Shown: in pieces, positions 60,496 to 64,000 of the stretch
How positions within the stretch are numbered: position 1 is the first letter of the stretch
How the letters are laid out: the number at the start of each line of letters is the position of its first letter
Assembly (NCBI RefSeq): GCF_026745355.1
Contig: NC_079207.1
Span: 12,708,338-12,772,337 of the forward strand
DNA length: 64,000 bases
Reading direction: 5' to 3'
DNA from: Beta vulgaris subsp. vulgaris
Lineage: Eukaryota > Streptophyta > Magnoliopsida > Caryophyllales > Amaranthaceae
Translations under genes and position numbers: made by a program
The notes under the pieces: generated by a model
The model's database searches: none
Told to the model about the DNA's origin: nothing
The model's input: only the letters and a program-made list of their open reading frames with translations

Positions 60496-62615
60496 TAAGT
60501 AGTAGAATTTAATTTTCTTTCATAACTATTCTACTTATGCGTTTGTAAACACAAATTTTTGATGTCTGCAAAATGGAATCAAAATATGTGAACAAATGAT
60601 AATTTTATTAATGTAAAATTATGAGTACAATCTCTAAATTAAATATCCACTGGTTCGATCTCCACGAATGATTTGATTTTTCTTGAATGAGGGCCTCTGG
60701 CTTGATCTCCTGAGTTTCTGAACTCTGGAGCAGCTTTCTCTCTCTTTTTTAGTCTTCTCCTTTTTTTGTTTTTTGTTCCCCTGACAAATGAGGAGGAGCT
60801 CTCTATTTATAGAGTTAGAAGAACCCTAGGATTTCCACTTGACCTGCCTCTTGGGCCTCACAAACATAAAAGTCCAACTTTCATTTAATTTGCTCACAAG
60901 TATTTTTGTGGTTGACTTTCCAAAATCAAGATATAATTTGCTCTTTCCTCAAAACGCTCGTCTTCCATGTTTGGCCGGATTTTACGGAATTTGAAGGAGA
61001 TAATTGCTGCTTCAAACTTTAATCCAAATCTTTTGTGGTTTAGGATAAGTAAATTTTCAGAGTTTTATCCAACTCAAAAACTTATTACCTGGACAATTGT
61101 TTATCTTCCAGTCTCATAGGAATTAAGAATCATCCAATGATAACAGAAAACATTATACTTAAAGACTCCCTTGAACTGAACTATAGGTCGAAGAAGATAA
61201 AAATTTTCAATATAAAAATCAATCTAAATCCCTTACGTTTTAGGTTTAGGATAGATAAACTTATAGATTTTTTTTTTATCCAACTCAAACACTTCTTCCC
61301 ACGGCCCACACTATATATATGCACCTTTGACGCCACAAATCTCACTCCACCATCAAAGCAAGACGCGACCTTCTACCGACGCGGAGGACCCGAAACCGAG
61401 ACCGAGCATAAGTCGAAGCCACACACATTACTGCACTGCCCCGAGGCCCTTGCGTTCCCGAGTCGTGGTCTCGCCAGCACTACCACACCCGCATTGCTCT
61501 GCCCCCTGGCCCTGCGTTTCCGAGCCGTGGTCTCGCCAGCACTACCACACCCGCATTGCTCTGCCCCGAGGCCCAGGTGTTTGACAAGATTACGGCAAAG
61601 TGATCGACTTGGTATGATTTTTTTTTTTTCGCGACATCAGAAGATGTTACCATGTTTGATATAACAAAACCTTTAATGTTTCAGTGTAGGTGTGGTTGGA
61701 TAGAGGCAATATGCATACTTGAATAAAGGAAAACAAAACTAATATGTGGCTTTTGTAAACGAACGGGAGAGTGACTATCCTTTCATGAGTGATTAATAAA
61801 ATTGATTTTGTATTCCTTTTGATCATCATGGATGCCATCATGCTTCACCTCTTCAAGTTCACGTTTATTTTTCACCACCTGCCATATTTCATCAACTTTT
61901 CCATTCAAAATTTTCCTTCTTTTTTTTTTACCAATTTCCACAGATGCATCTTCAGATAATGATAGCAGATTTCCTCTAAGTTAATTAACACTTCCATCCT
62001 TGGGGATTTTGTGTGCTTCCATCCCTCTTTTTTAGCCGGTTTATTTTTGGTTGGAGCTTTCGCGGCGACGTCGGCTCTCTCGGCGGCGGACATCGGAAAT
62101 CGAGGTGTTCACCGAGACAAACACGCCAAAAATCGACCGGAATATCGAAATTCCGGCGGCGTTCTTCTCGGCCAGTTTGTCTTTGACTTCTGGGCTCCAT
62201 TGTTTGGGAGTTTTATTTGGTTTGAGGAGAAAGAAAATGAAAGTTTTGTATGCTTTGTTTTGTTAATGGAGGAGAGATAAGAGATAAGACTTGAGGAGTT
62301 TTTTTTTTTTTTTTTTCTGCCACAACAACAATACATAACTCCATGTCCCCATATATCATGGAATTCATGATACATAAGTTGCGTGCTCACGTTTTTTGTT
62401 TCTTTTTTGTTTCCTTTTTTTTTTTTTTTGCTTTTTTGTTTTATTCTACAAATCAATCTCACGTGTTTTTTGGTTGTACCACTAACTCCTTTTTCTTTCT
62501 TTTTTTTTTTTGAATTCTTTTTTTTTTTTTTTTTAACTTTTGTCTTATTATACATACATAAAATATATATGTACAATTCTGACTTTTCTTCCTTTTTTAT
62601 TTTTTCAGGAATAAA
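60496..62615. other. intergenic; possible LTR-like stretch and a 62-bp tandem duplication
   Basis: No gene supported. 60650-60860 includes the palindrome 'ctctctatttatagag', which on the - strand reads as a TATA box (CTATAAATAG) and resembles a retrotransposon LTR promoter; LTR ends could not be fixed. 61441-61570 is GC-rich with two copies of a 62-bp unit around 'tcgccagcactaccacaccc'. 62010-62280 is GC-rich and followed by long T-runs (62298-62540). Open frames here have no recognisable family features. Confidence 0.4.
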
Positions 62616-64000
62616 ATGGTGCGATTTGCATCCGTCAAGGCATCTACTGAAGATCATATGGAGACTGTTGACGATGCAAACGATGAACTTAACGCCCAAT
62701 TACGTCCATATAGCCCCATGATCGGACCTTTTGCGAAGGATTGGGTAGTATTACATTACCCTCCCAGCCTGAAATATTGGTAAAAAGACATTTGTGAAGG
62801 CAAACCATCTGCCCAGAGACCCTCCAAACCAGTTCTTCTCGCCTCTCATCATCATTCATGCACTGAGATCAAACCACTGCCTACACTTCATGAACGCATT
62901 TCACAAAAAGAGGCTAGGTGGAGTCCGAATATGCACATTGGAGTCGAGTTCAGGCACATCCCCTGCCATTGGGAGTGGTTAGAAGACATCTTGCGCCATT
63001 TCAGAAGTGCCCTTTCCCGTATCCATCTACTCGATGCTGTCTATGCCTCCATGTTCATTTATAAGTGCGACAATTCAGTTATGCAAACTTTCTGCGAATC
63101 ATGGTGTCCTCTAACAAACACTGTACTTCTGTCGGAGGGAGAGATGTCTATCAGCTTGTGGGACATTCATGTCCTTGGTGGTTTGCCCATCTCTGGTCTT
63201 CTTTATGACGAGGTGATCCCTGCCAAAGTGTTTGAAGAATCCAAAGCGGAGCACGATCTACGTCTTCCCCACAGTTGTACATACTTGTTTAAAGCTTTTC
63301 GCCACTTAACAACAAAATCAAACAGGTCAGGTGTAACTTTTTTGAAGAATGATGTCGTTTTTGGTTCCGTGACTCTCCCAAGTACTCAGCACCACCCAAA
63401 AGCACACGAAAAAAGGCGATTTACCCCGTATATGCCAAAGATTTTTCAGCATTTGGGAACCCTCAGCCATGGGGCGACACTACTCATGGAGCGCTTCTTG
63501 ACCTAGACATTCCGGAGGCTCATCGTCGTGAAACCTATCTCGCAGCTTTCCTTTCATGTTGGATTTGCTCTTTTGCCCTTCCTTTAAGGAATCGGGGTCA
63601 TATTCGTCATGGCGTTTTCAAACCTGCATCATACCTTGCAAGCGGTCGTGAAATTTCCTTAGCTATTCCTGTCCTTGCGAGCATTTATAGAGGCATGGGA
63701 GAGCTTTGTATTTCCTCTTCACCAGGCAAACATCCGGGTTCATTTCCTGCGCATTTTGTATATGCTTGGATCGCCAGCTACTTTCCAAGCCATCGTTCAA
63801 CCGCACATGTTTCAGTTGGTGCCCGTATGATTAATTTTCACGGTCATGAAGCTGCCTTATCTTTCAATAGCTCAGAAGCAAGGTCTCTTATCCGATCGAA
63901 CAAGTCAATTTCTTGGCTTGCTACTTTTGTGAACAGAAGCAGGGATGAAGATTTCATTGATGATAACATGCAATCCCGTCAGACCGCCGGACTATTCCTT
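62616..64000 (+). pseudogene. plant mobile domain (PMD) protein, broken, runs off right edge
   Basis: PMD (aminotransferase-like plant mobile domain) proteins are found both in host silencing factors and inside transposons. From the ATG at 62616 the first frame has PYSPMIGPFAKDWVVLHYPP and stops at TAA 62781-62783. The homologous text resumes in the next frame (KTFVKANHLPRDPPNQFFSP, LGGVRICTLE), shifts near 62940 to EFRHIPCHWEWLEDIL, LLDAVYASMF, WCPLTNTVLL and SISLWDIHVLGGLP, and shifts again near 63465 to WGDTTHGALLDLDIP, ETYLAAFLSCWICSFALP and FPAHFVYAWIASYF. Order and content fit one PMD reading broken at three points. Splicing is an unlikely explanation because the breaks lack good splice signals at the right places. 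A 'tttttcag' before the ATG may be an acceptor from an upstream exon. Confidence 0.8.

Noticed and set aside
60640..61140. Solo LTR
   Set aside because: A TATA-like palindrome and LTR-like texture exist, but I could not define ends, inverted TG/CA or a target duplication, so I list it only as a possibility within the intergenic entry.
61137..61664. 175-codon + strand frame
   Set aside because: Covers unrelated AT-rich DNA and a 62-bp GC-rich tandem duplication; composition changes sharply midway and no domain is seen.
62109..62699. 196-codon Lys-rich - strand frame
   Set aside because: Created by long T-runs on the + strand; low complexity.

Overview
The window looks like nuclear DNA of a eudicot plant. 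Host genes are split by GT-AG introns, a nuclear tRNA-Thr gene is present, and most of the rest is nested plant transposons: Athila-like Ty3/gypsy, Ty1/copia, an L1-type LINE, hAT, MULE, Harbinger-like, Stowaway and SINE. A Caryophyllales/Amaranthaceae source is only my impression from repeat style.

Layout. 0.5-6.0 kb (- strand): first half of a CDC48B-type AAA-ATPase gene, running off the left edge; its fifth intron holds a TIR element with a broken TAF8-like histone-fold fragment. 7.5-16.1 kb: a decayed Athila-like gypsy remnant containing a 4.92-kb hAT transposon with an exact 8-bp target duplication and a broken transposase. 16.1-33.95 kb (- strand): a truncated, mutated copy of an asparagine-synthetase-family gene (homologous to exons 2-6), split by an L1 LINE, a 6.07-kb copia element with nearly identical LTRs, a Stowaway MITE and a hAT-like MITE. 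34.1-36.8 kb (- strand): an RPK2-like LRR receptor kinase with a shortened ectodomain. 37.4-41.2 kb: a cluster of Harbinger-like elements, two of them related copies in opposite orientation. 42.07-42.86 kb: a small MULE with an exact 9-bp target duplication carrying a captured gene fragment with a long open frame. 43.4-55.0 kb (- strand): the intact 14-exon copy of the asparagine-synthetase-family gene (662 codons). 55.12 kb (+): tRNA-Thr(CGU). 55.6-60.5 kb: several MITEs, including a SINE inserted into a hAT MITE. 62.6-64 kb (+): a broken plant-mobile-domain (PMD) gene running off the right edge.

How it fits together. Only four host loci look functional: the CDC48B-like gene (AAA chaperone), the RPK2-like kinase (membrane signalling), the ASNSD1-like gene (glutamine-amidotransferase plus PP-loop domains) and tRNA-Thr. 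The two asparagine-synthetase copies share introns as well as exons. Every insertion in the broken copy is missing from the matching part of the intact copy, so the two copies date the insertions relative to the duplication. I recall CDC48B and an asparagine-synthase-family gene being neighbours in Arabidopsis; if so, the pair here is ancient synteny in which the copy nearest CDC48B decayed and the intact copy lies beyond the receptor kinase.
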